DNA from: Chitinophagales bacterium
GTDB lineage: Bacteria; Bacteroidota; Bacteroidia; Chitinophagales; CAIOSU01
Direction: 5' to 3'
Length of the DNA: 64,000 nt
Assembly (NCBI GenBank): GCA_040877935.1
Contig: JBBDNB010000043.1
Coordinates: 202,786-266,785, forward strand
The first letter of the stretch is position 1. Each line of letters opens with the position of its first letter. A model generated the notes under the pieces. That model saw nothing but the letters and a program-made list of their open reading frames with translations, searched no databases and was not told the DNA's origin. Of this stretch, positions 43,601 through 55,600 are shown piece by piece. Made by a program: the position numbers and the translations under genes.

Positions 43601-46015
43601 AAAAAGATTGCTGGCAATTGTAGCTTTGGTGCTCAGTTGAATGCCATTTGAATTGGACCAGAGTACCCTGTATGGAGCTGTTCCACCAGTAATATTGAGT
43701 TCTATTTCGCCATTGTTGCCGCCATAGCATAGTACATCCGTAGTTGAAACCACAGTGGCAGAAAGTGGCTGTGCTGGTTCGTCAATAGTTATGCTTTGAA
43801 TGTTTTGGCAATTGTTGGTATCGGTCACTGTTACAGTGTAATTGCCTGCAATTAAATTACTGATGTGCCTTGTTGTTGCGCCATTTGACCAGTTGAAGCG
43901 ATAAGGTTCTGTGCCACCGCTTACACTTAATTGGATTGCTCCGTCATCTCCACCATTACAGGAGACATCCGTTTTGCTGAGGCTTACGATGAGTGAATCA
44001 GGCTCGCCAATCGTATAGCTGCTTGTTATTTCACAATTATTGGCATCTGTGATGGTCAGGTCATAATTTCCCGCAGCCAGGTTATTGATTGTCCGGCTGT
44101 TGCCCGCAGATGGTGACCAAGTGTAGCTGTATGGTGGAGTGCCACCCTGCGCTGTAACATCAATTGAGCCTGTAGGAGTGTTTTTGCAAAGCGCATCCTG
44201 AACATCGCTGGTGAGTATGCTAAGCGGTTCAAGTGGTTGGTTGATATAAATTTCTTCAAAAGCAACACAGCCGTAGTCATTGCTTACAATTACATAATGG
44301 GTTCCTGCAGGCAAGCCTGTCATGGTGTTGCTGTTGTTACTGCTGGTAACAACTTGCCCGTTTGACCATTCATAAGTAAATGGAGGTTCTCCATTGGTTA
44401 CAGTAACTGTAGCTTGCCCTGAGGTATCGCCATAGCATAGTATATCCACCCCTGTCATTAGGGCAAAATAATCCCTGGGCACCAGCCTGAATTGGGATGA
44501 GGTAGAGGTTTCAGTCCCAACAATTTCCCAGGTATCGTTGAAATAATCCCATTGAAAATCTGCCAGGGGAATATTGGGATTGTACAGTGGCCCCAGGCTG
44601 AGATTTATAGGGGGAGTGGTAACTGCTGGTGTACAAAAAGCCGGTGTACAGGCGTATTTGATACAGGGGCTCCAGCCACACATGCTGGGGTAGGGCACAC
44701 ACACACGTGGGAAGCAAATACGTGGAATAAGCGTAAAACTCGGCACATGGAAGTTGAATTCCAGCACCTTGAAAATTATATTAATAGAAAGGCTGTCGTA
44801 TGTTCTGTTGGTGAAATCATTGGATTCAGAATAGGAAGTTTCCACATCCATCCAGTCGAAATGGCATGGATAGACCACATTCAGGTCGTTGCCAATCTCC
44901 AGGGGAACATTTTGGGCGATCCCCGAGCGCGTAATATTCCCACCGGGGTCGGTTTCGAAGAACTGGACCACCGTAGGAAATTCAAGCATCCCCGTTATGG
45001 TGGGGCAATAAGTAAACCTTTGCCGGTTTGTTACACTGAATTGAAGATGTGCGGAAAAAATGGTGTAGCTCAGCGTTGCACCAAAGGGTAAGGAAAAAGT
45101 ATTGCTCAGGTTGCCAATAACATTCTGTATAATAGGCCCTGCAGGTGGAGGAATAAATCCGGCAAATATTTCAAGATAGCGAAGCAGGTCGAGCGTAAGT
45201 ATCACATAAGTGTATTCCCCGTCAGCCAATAAACATTTATCAGGCCTTACACTGCTTGTGGTTTGTGTATTGGGAATATCGAGATACAAGTCAATGCCCA
45301 GGCTTGGTTGAGAGATGTTTGCTGGCAAAAAGGTAGTGGTACAAATACTCGGGATACAAGGTGGTCGTCCAGTTCCGCCACAGGGAGTCACCAATACACA
45401 GGGATAGGTTACCGAAGTAGGTGTAATTTCAAACAGGGTAATCGTTGGGCTGGCATTTACATTGATATTGGGCAAATTGATACAGCCTCCCAAACAGAGT
45501 TGGCCACTTAGCGAAAAGCGCACATTCAAGTCAATATAAAAACCGATATTTCCACCCTGGGGAAATTCAGTATCGAGCGAGGCAGGAGGTTCCTGAACGG
45601 TATAGTCACTGCCGATTACAATGGTTTCGCCCTTCTCAAAGGTATTGGGCGAAGGCACATCCAGGGTAATGTCGATAGGGTAGAGCACATCTACCCGGCC
45701 ACCGGAGAATCCGGCAATTTCAAAATAAGCGGCAAGGCCAAAACCAGCACCGATGGTAATTCTTGCACCTACCTGGAAACCGGCAATATTTCCAATACCC
45801 CCCAAAGTGGTGGTGGTGTAAGGAAAACCAACATTGAACAAAGTTTGTCTGAAATTGAGGCTGAAGGCAGAGCCCGGCCCCCACATATTGCGGTTCACTG
45901 CCTCAAAGGTCAATTGATCATTCACCTGGAAAGTTTGGGCATGGGCTTTATCACTGGGGAGGAAACCCAACAGCAAAAAGGCAAGCAATAGGATTATTTT
46001 ATCAGCAGTTTTCAA
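40694..46015 (-). CDS. Large SprB-repeat surface protein with unique cysteine-rich N-terminal region and type B C-terminal domain
   Basis: 1773 residues. The signal peptide ends about residue 26 (DKAHA). Residues about 27-530 are unrelated to SprB repeats: beta-rich with several Cys clusters (CGGTGRPPCIPSIC; CFPRVCVPYPSMCGWSPC), suggesting disulfides. Fifteen SprB repeats follow to about residue 1690, with the usual GGTxPYxYxWSNG and TDANNC pattern. The C-terminus has IPNSFTPNGDGKNDTW, FNKWGNLLYES and ADTYYYIIDLN, the type B sorting domain. Transcribed first in the operon with the second SprB protein and PorP/SprF. A 12-bp gap separates it from the upstream 46028 gene, so it may be cotranscribed with that too. 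Confidence 0.93.
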   Translation of the reverse strand: MKTADKIILLLAFLLLGFLPSDKAHAQTFQVNDQLTFEAVNRNMWGPGSAFSLNFRQTLFNVGFPYTTTTLGGIGNIAGFQVGARITIGAGFGLAAYFEIAGFSGGRVDVLYPIDITLDVPSPNTFEKGETIVIGSDYTVQEPPASLDTEFPQGGNIGFYIDLNVRFSLSGQLCLGGCINLPNINVNASPTITLFEITPTSVTYPCVLVTPCGGTGRPPCIPSICTTTFLPANISQPSLGIDLYLDIPNTQTTSSVRPDKCLLADGEYTYVILTLDLLRYLEIFAGFIPPPAGPIIQNVIGNLSNTFSLPFGATLSYTIFSAHLQFSVTNRQRFTYCPTITGMLEFPTVVQFFETDPGGNITRSGIAQNVPLEIGNDLNVVYPCHFDWMDVETSYSESNDFTNRTYDSLSINIIFKVLEFNFHVPSFTLIPRICFPRVCVPYPSMCGWSPCIKYACTPAFCTPAVTTPPINLSLGPLYNPNIPLADFQWDYFNDTWEIVGTETSTSSQFRLVPRDYFALMTGVDILCYGDTSGQATVTVTNGEPPFTYEWSNGQVVTSSNNSNTMTGLPAGTHYVIVSNDYGCVAFEEIYINQPLEPLSILTSDVQDALCKNTPTGSIDVTAQGGTPPYSYTWSPSAGNSRTINNLAAGNYDLTITDANNCEITSSYTIGEPDSLIVSLSKTDVSCNGGDDGAIQLSVSGGTEPYRFNWSNGATTRHISNLIAGNYTVTVTDTNNCQNIQSITIDEPAQPLSATVVSTTDVLCYGGNNGEIELNITGGTAPYRVLWSNSNGIQLSTKATIASNLFADTYEARVIDTMGCEFTIQATIDGPAAPLNTSLDITHVMCSGENTGSIDLEVSGGTPPYTYNWDNGSNNQDLQNLTAGTYIVEVTDANNCSILDTAIINEPAAALAGQLTVENVSCNGGSDGSINTSISGGTGPYSYLWSDANTNANNENLSAGTYDVTVTDDNACEIILSATITEPDALVLSSTQTDVSCYDGEDGSLEIQISGGIAPYTIQWVNSNQFIMTQKSRILNNLSADTYTATVTDSNNCTEQISITITEPQAPLNATFTVDSVNCFAGNDGAITTSVSGGTAPYTYNWSNGAATANISNLGSGNYALTITDNNNCEWIDSVFVPQPEDSLSLEYSSKNVSCFGGNDGFIDISVNGGTPPYTYNWTWTGGSSSQEDLNNLVARTYTLLLTDDNGCTLNEVIDITEPATPLDITYGTVDVNCHGGDDGIISVNVSGGTSPYTYYWSNSSSIVLSATGPNLQGMKADTFRVIVTDTLGCIDSADIAITEPAQALSATASTKNVLCKGSNEGEISLSVSGGTTPYSYNWSNGENTATIDSLTSGQYSVTITDANNCTLTDSYNITEPNMLRAETTVKDVACKGDASGELKVYVTGGTEPYSYNWSNGETTFDLFDLSTGSYTVTVTDSNGCEVISGGFVDEPLNTLTMSTSSVDATCFGKKDGRIGAKIFGGTPPYKYYWSDTLRLTSNQSESFDSVGAGQYLFRVVDDNGCEVTSVETIDQPDPVELELFSTDLNCYSGSDGSATAIASGGTAPYQYVWSTGDSTSVITGLSFGEYTVTAIDTMECTATASTSTYAPEKLEVSIKKVDNLSCFNQNDGSIEVEVNGGSGEISYRWSTGATTRYINNLPPGDYSVTVTDQNNCSDTASASISETDVECLRIPNSFTPNGDGKNDTWVLGNIDMFPNVKIKIFNKWGNLLYESNGYATPWDGTVNGEELPADTYYYIIDLNNGTPEFSGPLTIVR

Positions 46016-46027
46016 ACTCTGTTTTGT

Positions 46028-46507
46028 TTAAAACTCAACAGTTAAAAGGCTTTCCTTCATTTTGTCCTGGATCAGCTCTTTGGTCATTACCGGGTAATTG
46101 GCATTGATGATATACATATTGTTGTGATCCCCTGTGATGAAAATATATCGCTCGAAATCCATTCCCTCAACCGTGAAACTAACCAATATCAGGCTCGCAG
46201 GAACTCCTGCATTTGTTTTTACTTCTTCTTTGCCTTCAAGTGTAATCCCTTGAGGTTCGAGCACCTCTTCAGTAAAACTGAACTTCATTGCAGCAGGATT
46301 AACCCCCGGATGTTCAGTTACCTGAATAGCAGAACTGGAAGCCAGGTGAATAAAACCCTGGAATTCGTTAGATAATTCAAAACCTTCAGGAGGTACCATG
46401 CTTACTTTGCTGCCGGGCACGGAGATTCTATCGGATTCTTGCGCAAAGAGCTGTAAGCTGAAACAGGTATAAATCGCTAAAAAAACAATAAGGGAGAGCT
46501 GTCTCAT
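46028..46507 (-). CDS. Small exported protein, PsbP/DcrB-like in outline
   Basis: 159 residues from the ATG at 46507; a longer reading from 46561 is possible but would bury the signal peptide MRQLSLIVFLAIYTCFSLQL. The mature part has SMVPPEGFELSNEFQGF near the start and a TGDHNNMYIINANYP segment, recalling short beta-rich exported proteins such as those with PsbP-like or DcrB-like folds. A related outline is seen in the 61193 gene (HYPEAWQFSESG). No sure family. It heads the minus-strand type IX cargo operon, 12 bp before the 40694-46015 gene. Confidence 0.75.
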   Translation of the reverse strand: MRQLSLIVFLAIYTCFSLQLFAQESDRISVPGSKVSMVPPEGFELSNEFQGFIHLASSSAIQVTEHPGVNPAAMKFSFTEEVLEPQGITLEGKEEVKTNAGVPASLILVSFTVEGMDFERYIFITGDHNNMYIINANYPVMTKELIQDKMKESLLTVEF

Positions 46508-46631
46508 TTTATCTTGAATTCTGTTGTGATTTGAAGGATTTTCTGACTGCAAGTTAATCAATAGTTTTTGTAATTTTACAATGATTCGCCTCTTTAGAAT
46601 TTAAGATTCATTTTCCTAAAAGTCAATATTT

Positions 46632-49600
46632 GTGCAGAACTTAACATCCTTAAGCTTAATATTAATAGTGATATTTATTAATTTATATTCCCTCCATGCA
46701 GAGGATTTTTACTGGGTGAATAATGCAGGAAACTGGTCTGATTTTAACAATCATTGGCAGGACGATCAGGGCAATTTTCAAAACAGGATGCCAAGTGATA
46801 CCGACAATGTTTTTTTCGATGCGGCTTCTTTTAACCTGAATGGACAGGCAGTAGTAATAGATGTGCCTGTAGCAGAAGCTAAAAGCATAGATTTTACTGG
46901 GATTACCAATAATCCTGAATTGCAGGGAAATGCTTCAGATACCATTGCTGTTTATGGTTCGCTGAAATTTGACGCAGCGCTAAATAATAATTTCCCCGGA
47001 ATATTTGATTTCAGGGGCAGCGGCAGTGATAGCATCCACAGCAATACGGTGCCTTTTTCAGGAGATGTATTTTACTCCGGAAATGGAAAACTCAACCAGG
47101 GAGATGCACTGGAAGTTTTGGGAGGGCTTTATTTGTTGAGCGGTGAATTCCGCTGCAATGATGAAGACCTTGATATTGAATACCTGTGGTCCAATGGCAG
47201 TCAAACGCGCAAATTTGCAGCCGGGAAATCCATTATACACATTAATGGCAGCGGGGAAGTTTGGAACATCAATAATGTGAATTTCTCGTTGGAAACAGAC
47301 AGTTGTTTTATCACTTTGGATCACAATAGCAATGCGGAGGTAATATTCAACACCGGAGGCAACCTGGTTGATTACGGCTCACTGACCATTAACTCTCCCA
47401 ATACCTACATCGTGGAAAGTGGGAATTTTGGCCAGTTGACAGTTAATCCCGGGGTTTTTCTTCGTTTGACGGGCGGGGCCACATATAATATTGATGCTTT
47501 TTTTGCCGCGGGAGCCTGTGATGAGCAGATAATATTACAGTCTGACCAGGACGGTGCCCAGGCCTTTATAAACAAAACCACTGGTAGTGTCACGGTCAAT
47601 TATTTAAAATTGAAAGACATCAATGCAGGCGGTGGTGCAACTTTTGATGCGGTCAATTCCCTTGACGAGGGCAATGTTACAGGATGGAACATTACAGCTC
47701 CGACAGGCCCTGCTGAATTGTACTGGATTGGCGGAAGCGGGAACTGGAACAATGCAGCCAATTGGTCGGTCAGTTCGGGCGGAACTCCTGCATCTTGTAT
47801 TCCCGGCCCGGAAACGGATGTTTATTTTGATGCCAATTCTTTCCAGGCGAATGGCGATTCCGTGATTATCGATTACAATGCCTATTGCAACAATATGGAT
47901 TGGGCGGCAGCAACATTAAACCCTTTACTGGCTGGCTCAGATCAATATAAAATTGAGATCAACGGCAGCCTGGATATGATTGCGGCCATGCAAGCTCCTT
48001 TTTCGGGCGATTTAAGATTTAAGAACATCGGTACCAAAACTGTAAATACCAATGCATTGCCATTGAATGCTGAAGTCCATTTTTCGGATGATGCCACCTG
48101 GAATATCCAAAGTGATTTTGTTTGCAATTACTTTGTATCGCTGGAAGAAGGAGGGCTGAATTCCAATGGCAACACTTTGACCTTAAATGCTTTTTATTCT
48201 GCTACGCAGGAACAGCGAAGCATCGACTTTTCCAATTCCATTATTGATATAACTGGCGATTCACTTGCCTGGAACATAGATGCGACAAACTTAACGGATG
48301 ATTTCAGCGATTCAAGAATCAGCTTGTTGCACACTCAATTAAGCCCGGTAAGGTTTTCCGGTGGGAATTTGCAATACCATCAATTGATGCTGATTACCGC
48401 TTTTACGGAATTAAACGGCAGCAACCAGTTCAATTTGATTTCAATAGTTCCTGGAAATACATTGACCCTGGAAGCGGGTTCCAATACAGATGTGGATTCT
48501 CTGTCAGCAACAGGGAATTGCAACCGGCAAATTACCATCGAAACTCAAAGTGCTTTGGCACCTCCGGCCACAATAAGCAAAATAGGTTACGATACCCTTG
48601 AGGTGGAATATTGTGTGATCAGCAATGTGGAAGCGGATATTAGCGGTGGTCAGTTGAACAGGGCCATCAGTTCAGAATTGTTTTACAGCACTGCCGGTTG
48701 GACGCCCGATACCATTACGGGCTCGAACACTTTCTACTGGATCAATGGCAGCGGTAACTGGGACGATGCCAATCACTGGTCGCTGACTTCGGGTGGAACT
48801 CCAGCTACCTGTATGCCCGGCATTCGCGACACGGTTATTTTTGATCAAAACTCTGGGGATCCGGATTTTGTGAGGGTCAGGCAGGACGCTTTTTGTGCAT
48901 TTATGGATTGGACAGATGTGGGAGGAAACCCCGATCTGGAGCTTTTCAGGAACATCTACATTCGCCAGGGTGCTTTTCTGAGTCCCGATATGACCCTGAA
49001 TGTGGGGAATCCTGCCAATGCTTTTTCTTCCAAATTGACATTTCTTTCAGACTCCACCAATGTGTATTTCGATCCTGCGGGGGTGGATATCAATTCTTAT
49101 GTGTATTATGATGCTGCACAATTAAGCGATACACTTTTCCTGCTCAACAATTTGATTATGGACACCAGCTTTGCGGGTTTTGTGATGTTGGGCGGTACTT
49201 TTCAGAGCAATGACAATGACATTCGCGCAGTGCGGATGATTCTTGAAAGTACAGAAGACAAATTGCTGCATATTGAAAATTCAAACATAGACCTTTCAGC
49301 AGGTTGGGATGCGCAAAATGCAGGCAATAGCCTGACGGTAAATGCCCAGAATTCCACCATACAGATTTTTGGCTCGCAGGCTCCCGGTTTCTTTTATTGT
49401 GCCGGTGCCGATTATTATGATTTGATCATCAAGCAGCAGGTGGAGGATACCATATTTATGACTGGTGACAATTTCTTTAACCGGATAGACATAGATGCTG
49501 GCGTTATGCTTGCCGTAGAAGGCGGATCGACCCAGCAATTGGCAGATTCTCTGGTGGCGGTGGGTACTTGTTTCGACAGTATCAGCATTGTATCAATGGA

Positions 49601-52600
49601 CCCTGGAAATGCTTTTGTGTTTTTACAGACCGATAGCAAAGTACATGGGGAGTGCCTGAATTTGCAGGATTTCAGTGCTTCTGGATCAGTAAACTTCCCG
49701 GCACTTTTCAGTACGGATTTGGGAGGAAATTCAGGCTGGGATTTCTTAAATGACAAAACTTCCAATCCGGAATTTGACTTTCCTTCTTTTGATGTCTGCC
49801 CCGGAGATACCATTGTATTTAATAATACCACAACTGCCTTTGACGGCAATGTGAATGACCTGGATTTGGAATGGGATTTTGACGATGGCACTACATCACA
49901 GCAGTTTGACCCCACGCATATCTACAATAGCGGGGGAGTGTATAATATAGAATTGAGCTCCACCTATAAAAACGGTTGCAAGGAAACTTATCTGGATTCC
50001 ATCAGGGTCAATGAGTTGAGCCTAACACTCAGCACCACTACAAACCTAACCATTTGCGAAGATGATGAAGTAACATTTTTTCTCAGTGACCAGGCCACGC
50101 AATACCGGTTTTTAAACAATGGAAATATTGTAAAACCCTATTCAGCCGATTCTTTTTATACCACAACTTCGCTGGCCGATGGAGATTCCATAAGGGCTGA
50201 ATATACAGCTAATGGCTGCGAATTTACAGCCAATCCAATATTGGTTTTTAAGGTCAACCCGGCACCAAATGTCACCCTCGGTACTTCCGATCTTGATCTT
50301 GTGATCTGTGATGGAGAAACAGTGGTTTTTAATGCTGATGGAGCAGATAATTATCAGTTTTATGTGGACAATAACCCCGTAGGATTATTTGGATCGGACA
50401 GCCTGATAAGCATCAGCAATTTGAATGATGGGGAAACAGTAAGTGTAGAGGGAAGAACCGACAGTACAAGTTGTTTTGCAACAAGCGATACTTCCTACAC
50501 ATTTACTGTAAATCCCAATCCTGTGGTTGATCTTGTATCAAGTGCCAATCCACAGATTATTTGTGAAAATGAATCGGTGACTTTCACGGCATCCGGAGCG
50601 GATTTTTATGAATATTATGTAGATGGGCAAGTGGCTTATGGTCTCACTCCTGACGATACTTATGTGACTGATTCGCTGAGCAATGGTGATGAGGTCTATG
50701 TAATCGGTTATACCAATGATTGCCCTGGCCAAAGCAGTAGTTTTACTTTTACTGTCAATCCTAACCCAAATGTGACTCTGGCGAATAACAGCACAAACAA
50801 TGAAGTATGTGAAGGGACACAGGTCACATTTTCTGCAAGCGGGGCATCTGCTTACCAGTTTTTTGTAGATGGAAATGCTGTTACGCCTTTGTCGGTAAAC
50901 AATATTTATTCTACTTCAAATCTCACAGATGGAGAAATTGTGACCGTTGTGGGAGAGACCAATTCCTGTCAAACGACCAGCGAGGGAGATACCATGACTG
51001 TAAACCCTAAGCCGCAGCTTACATTCAGTATGAATTCGCCAGATACAGTGATCTGTCTTACAGAGGAAATTGTGTTTTATGCATCGGGCGCTGCCGAATA
51101 TGAGTGGCAGGTGAATTCCAGTACCATTTACGGCCCCGATCCGGTGGATACTTTTGCTTATGATGGCCTGCAAAATGGGGATAAGGTGCGCATACGCGGA
51201 TGGTCAGCTGATTCCTGTGCTGCCTTCAGTGATACAACATTTACCTTTACGGTACTGCCCATCCCCAATGTGAATTTATACAGCAGCAGCCTCGACAGCA
51301 TTATCCAGGAATGCGAAACGGTCGATTTTACGGCTTTGGGCGCAGATACTTTCCAGTTTTATATTGATGGCGTACCACAGGGGCCTTTTTCCACTGACAA
51401 TACTTTCAGTACCTCAAGCCTGCAAGATGGGCAGGTAGTGAGTGTAGTGGGAAAAAACAGCGAATGCCCCGCGCCCGGCAACCAGGAATATCCGATGACG
51501 GTCAATCCGCTGCCGGCATTGAATATAGTCAGCAGTATTTCAAATGATACACTTTGTGAAGCTGAAGGCGCAGCTTTTACCATTACGGGCACTGCCGATG
51601 ATTTTGAATATTTTATCAATGGTGTTTCGCAGGGGCTGGGCAGCAGCAGGGATTTGAATGTGGCCCAATTGCAGGATGGTGATCAAATCTATGCGGCAGG
51701 ATATACTTATGGTTGCCCTGTTTATACCGATACCATAGAGGTAACGGTTATTCCATTGCCGCAGATTAATTTGACAAGTTCTGCTATGCCAAACAATAAT
51801 ATTTGCGGAGGTGATACGGTAGTGGTTAGGGCAAGTGGGGCAGATGAATACGAATTTTTCCTCAGTGGCATTTCTACAGGTGCACCCAGTCCGGTTGATT
51901 CTTTTGTCACTTCCTCGCTGAGCAATAACCAAACGATTACCGCCCGCGGCTATTCATTTGGCTGTGGCGCTGATGCGGATACTACGTTTACTTATTCGGT
52001 TACTGCCATTCCCAATGTGAATTTCTATTCTTCCAGTCTTACGAATGTCATTTGCCAGGGCCAAAGCATTGAGTTTACAGCCCAGGGCAGTCCCGAATAT
52101 GAATTTTTTATCGATGGCATTTCCCAGGGGCCTTCCTCAGCGGTGAATACCTTTAACCCGACTTTTACGGCAGCAGATACTTTCCTGGTGACGGTTACAG
52201 CTACCAACAACAATTGCAGCAGTAGCAGCAGCGATAGTTTTGATGTAGTGGTAAAACCAATACCGGAAGTGGAACTGGCGAATTCAGAACCGGACAAGAC
52301 CATTTGCTTTGGGGATTCAATTGTTTTTACTGCAAGTGGCGCAAACAGCTACCGCTTTTTGGTCGATGGCATTTCCCAGGGGCCTTTTTCAACAGACAGT
52401 GTTTTCAGCACTACCCAGCTTCAGAACGGGCAGACAGTAAAAGCGGAAGGCATCATCAATGGATGTACTGCCGAAAGTGATTCTTCCTACACCTTTACGG
52501 TCTATTCCATTCCCAATGTGGTCTTGCAGAGTTCCGCTACCGGCAATTTTATCTGTGAGGGCGATACCCTTACTTTTACGGCAGGCGGAGCCAATGAATA

Positions 52601-55600
52601 CGAATTTTTGGTCAATGGTGACTCGGTAATGGGGCCTTCTCCGCAAAATGTATTTGCAGCCGATACATTCAGTACCGGAGCTGTAATTGGCGTGATAGGC
52701 AGAAGCAATGGTTGCAGTGCTTATGAAGAAAGCAGCAATCCGGTGACGGTAAATACTTTGCCACAGGTCAGCTTAAGTGTTTCGGCTACTGACACTACCA
52801 TTTGCGAGGGCGACAATGTAACACTCAGCGCCTTGGGTGCCGATCTGTATGAATTTTTCATTGATGGCGTGTCCCAGGGAAATCCCGGGAGCAATTCAAG
52901 CATACAGGTCAATACCATTCAGGATGGTGAGGTGGTTACTGCCATTGGTACTTCTTCTTCCGGCTGTTCCGCCCAGGCTTCCGGAACTTATGAATTTACA
53001 GTTAATCCATATCCTGTAGTGAGCCTTCAGCCTTCTGTAAGCGGTGAAATTTGCGAAGGCACTACTGTTGATTTCACTGCCGATGGAGCGGATATTTATA
53101 CCTTCCTGGTCAATGGCATTCCCGTTGCAGGTCCCGCTGCTAATAATTTTTATTCGACTGATTCCCTTCGCAATGGCCAAAGCGTATCGGTAATCGGTGA
53201 CAGCAATGGCTGTGCGATTTCTTCCGATTCGGTGTACAGCTACAATGTCTATATTTATCCTGTTGTAACCCTGCAAAGTTCTGAATCGCGCGACAGTATT
53301 TGTGTGGGTGATGAGATCACTTTCAGGGCCAGCGGTGCACCGCAGTATGAGTTTTTTGTAAATGGAGTATCGCAGGGCGTAGCGTCCGCAGTGGATTCTT
53401 TTGTGAGCAATAACCTGCAAACAGGTGATGTGGTGTCAGCCGAGGGGATCAACAATATTTGCCCGAGTGCGGCTGCCGATTCTTTTGAATATACCGTGAT
53501 TGATTATCCGCTGGCGAATATGACGGCTTCCAATGGAGGGGCGTCCATTTGCTTTGGCGATACGGTGGATTTCACGGCTTCCAATGCACAGTATTTCCGC
53601 TTTTATATCAATGATTTGCCACAGGGCTCTTTTAGCAATTCCAATATTTTTTCTGCCGGGGAATTGGAAGATGGCGACTGGGTGAAACTGGAAGCTGCCA
53701 ATTATACCTGTGCTGCTTTTTCAGCAGACAGTTTTCAGATTTCCGTAGATAAAATGAACCTGCAATTGTCTGCCAACCTGAATGCCAATATCACCTGCGA
53801 GAATGAGCCGGTGACTTTTACGGCAAGTGGAGCGGATGAGTATGAATTTTTTGTAGATGGTGTTTCACAGGGAGCTGCATCTGCCAATAATAGCATTAGC
53901 CTCAACAATTTGCAACAAGGTCAGGTGGTAAATGTGCGCGGAACCGATTTCAGTACCGGATGTACTATGGAATCTGAATTCCCTTATCAGATGGTGGTAA
54001 TTGAGCAGCCGGTAATCAGCTCTTCAGAAGGTTCTGAGATTTGCGAGCGCGATACCATTGTTTTAAGCAGCAATTCGCCAGAAAACAACCTTTGGTACTA
54101 TGATGGTAATTTAATTGAAGGTGAAACAGGACAACAATTAGCTGTTTACGAAGCAGGTGATTATACCCTGGAGACCTACCGCGGAGGCAGTGGCAATTTT
54201 GCTGCCGTAGGTGCCAATTATGGAGGACAATTGGGCAATGGCAACAAGATCAACAGCCGCGCGATTTTTACGGCATCGGATCCCGATAGCCTGGTGCAAA
54301 TTGATGCCGGGCTGGATTATAACCTGGCTTTGCGCAGTGACGGAAGTGTATATTCATGGGGTGTCAATGATTACGGGCAGTTGGGCAACAGCAATTTTGC
54401 CGATCAGGAGGAAGCTGATGACGTGGCGGCATTATACCCAAGTACTGCATTAGCAGCCGGACATCAACATGCGCTGGCGATTTATTCCAATGGACAGGCA
54501 TTGTCCTGGGGAAGGAATGATCACGGGCAATTGGGCAATGGCAACAATACCACCAGTAATTTCCCCACACCTGTAGATACTTTTAAAAACATCATTGCCA
54601 TTGCTGCCGGGGAAAAGCACAGCATGTATTTGCGTGCAGATGGCTCTGTATGGGCATGGGGAGACAATAGTTTTGGGCAATTGGGTACGGGCAATTTCAC
54701 TTCGAGTAATGTACCTGTACAGGTGACCGGATTGCCTGCCAATATCCTGGCGATTTCGGCAGGTGCCAATTACAGTATGGCCCTGGCAGCCGATAGTTCT
54801 GTCTGGGTTTGGGGCAACAATGCAGCCGGACAGTTGGGCAGCAATGGCATCGCCTTTTCCAATATCCCCTTGAATGCCGGGCTGCAAAATATTGTACAGA
54901 TCGATGCGGGAGCCGTTCATGCGCTGGCATTGCGCTTTGATGGCAGGGTCTATGCTTGGGGAGGAAACAATTCAGGCCAACTCGGTATTGGAAGCGCGCT
55001 GGGCAATATTTACACCCCACAACGTATAGATTATTTAAAGGGAGTGATAGAAATTGAAGCTGGTGCTTACAGCAGTTTTGCCATAAAGCAAGACCGTTCG
55101 GTTTGGGGCTGGGGACTGAATACCTTTGGCCAGTTGGGCGACAGTACCGTAAACAATAAATTGGAACCCGTATTTATCGAAAAATTCAGCGGAGCCACAC
55201 AGATTGCAGCCGGGGAAAACCACAGCAGCCTGATATACGGATTCAGCAGGGCTTGTGTATCGGATGTGTTTACCCTGCAAGTGGATTCGAACCCTGTGCC
55301 GCAAATCATAGATACCTGGCCAACACTCAGTGCCACTTCCGGGGCTTCCTATCAGTGGTATATCGATGGCATTCCGGTGCCCGGTGCTACCGACAGGATA
55401 TTGAGCAAGCTGGTGGATGGCGAATATACCGTAGAGGTGACCTATGCCAATGGCTGCTCGGAAGTATCAGCAGCCTTTGATTATGTGACAGGTATTGAAG
55501 GGATTGACGCAGACAGTGATATTAAAGTATGGCCCAATCCCAATGCCGGAAAATTCAGTATTTCATTTGAAAAGCGGAATTTTGACCTGCCCGAGCGTGT

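Noticed and set aside
44552..45091. 179-codon plus-strand frame
   Set aside because: Antisense to the SprB-repeat protein gene; composition is that of a shadow frame.
36900..46000. Regularly spaced repeats resembling an array
   Set aside because: They are protein-coding SprB repeats of about 225-245 bp with diverged DNA, not CRISPR repeats and spacers.
52896..53420. 174-codon minus-strand frame
   Set aside because: Antisense to the tandem Ig-like repeats of the giant gene; shadow frames recur at the same phase of several repeats.
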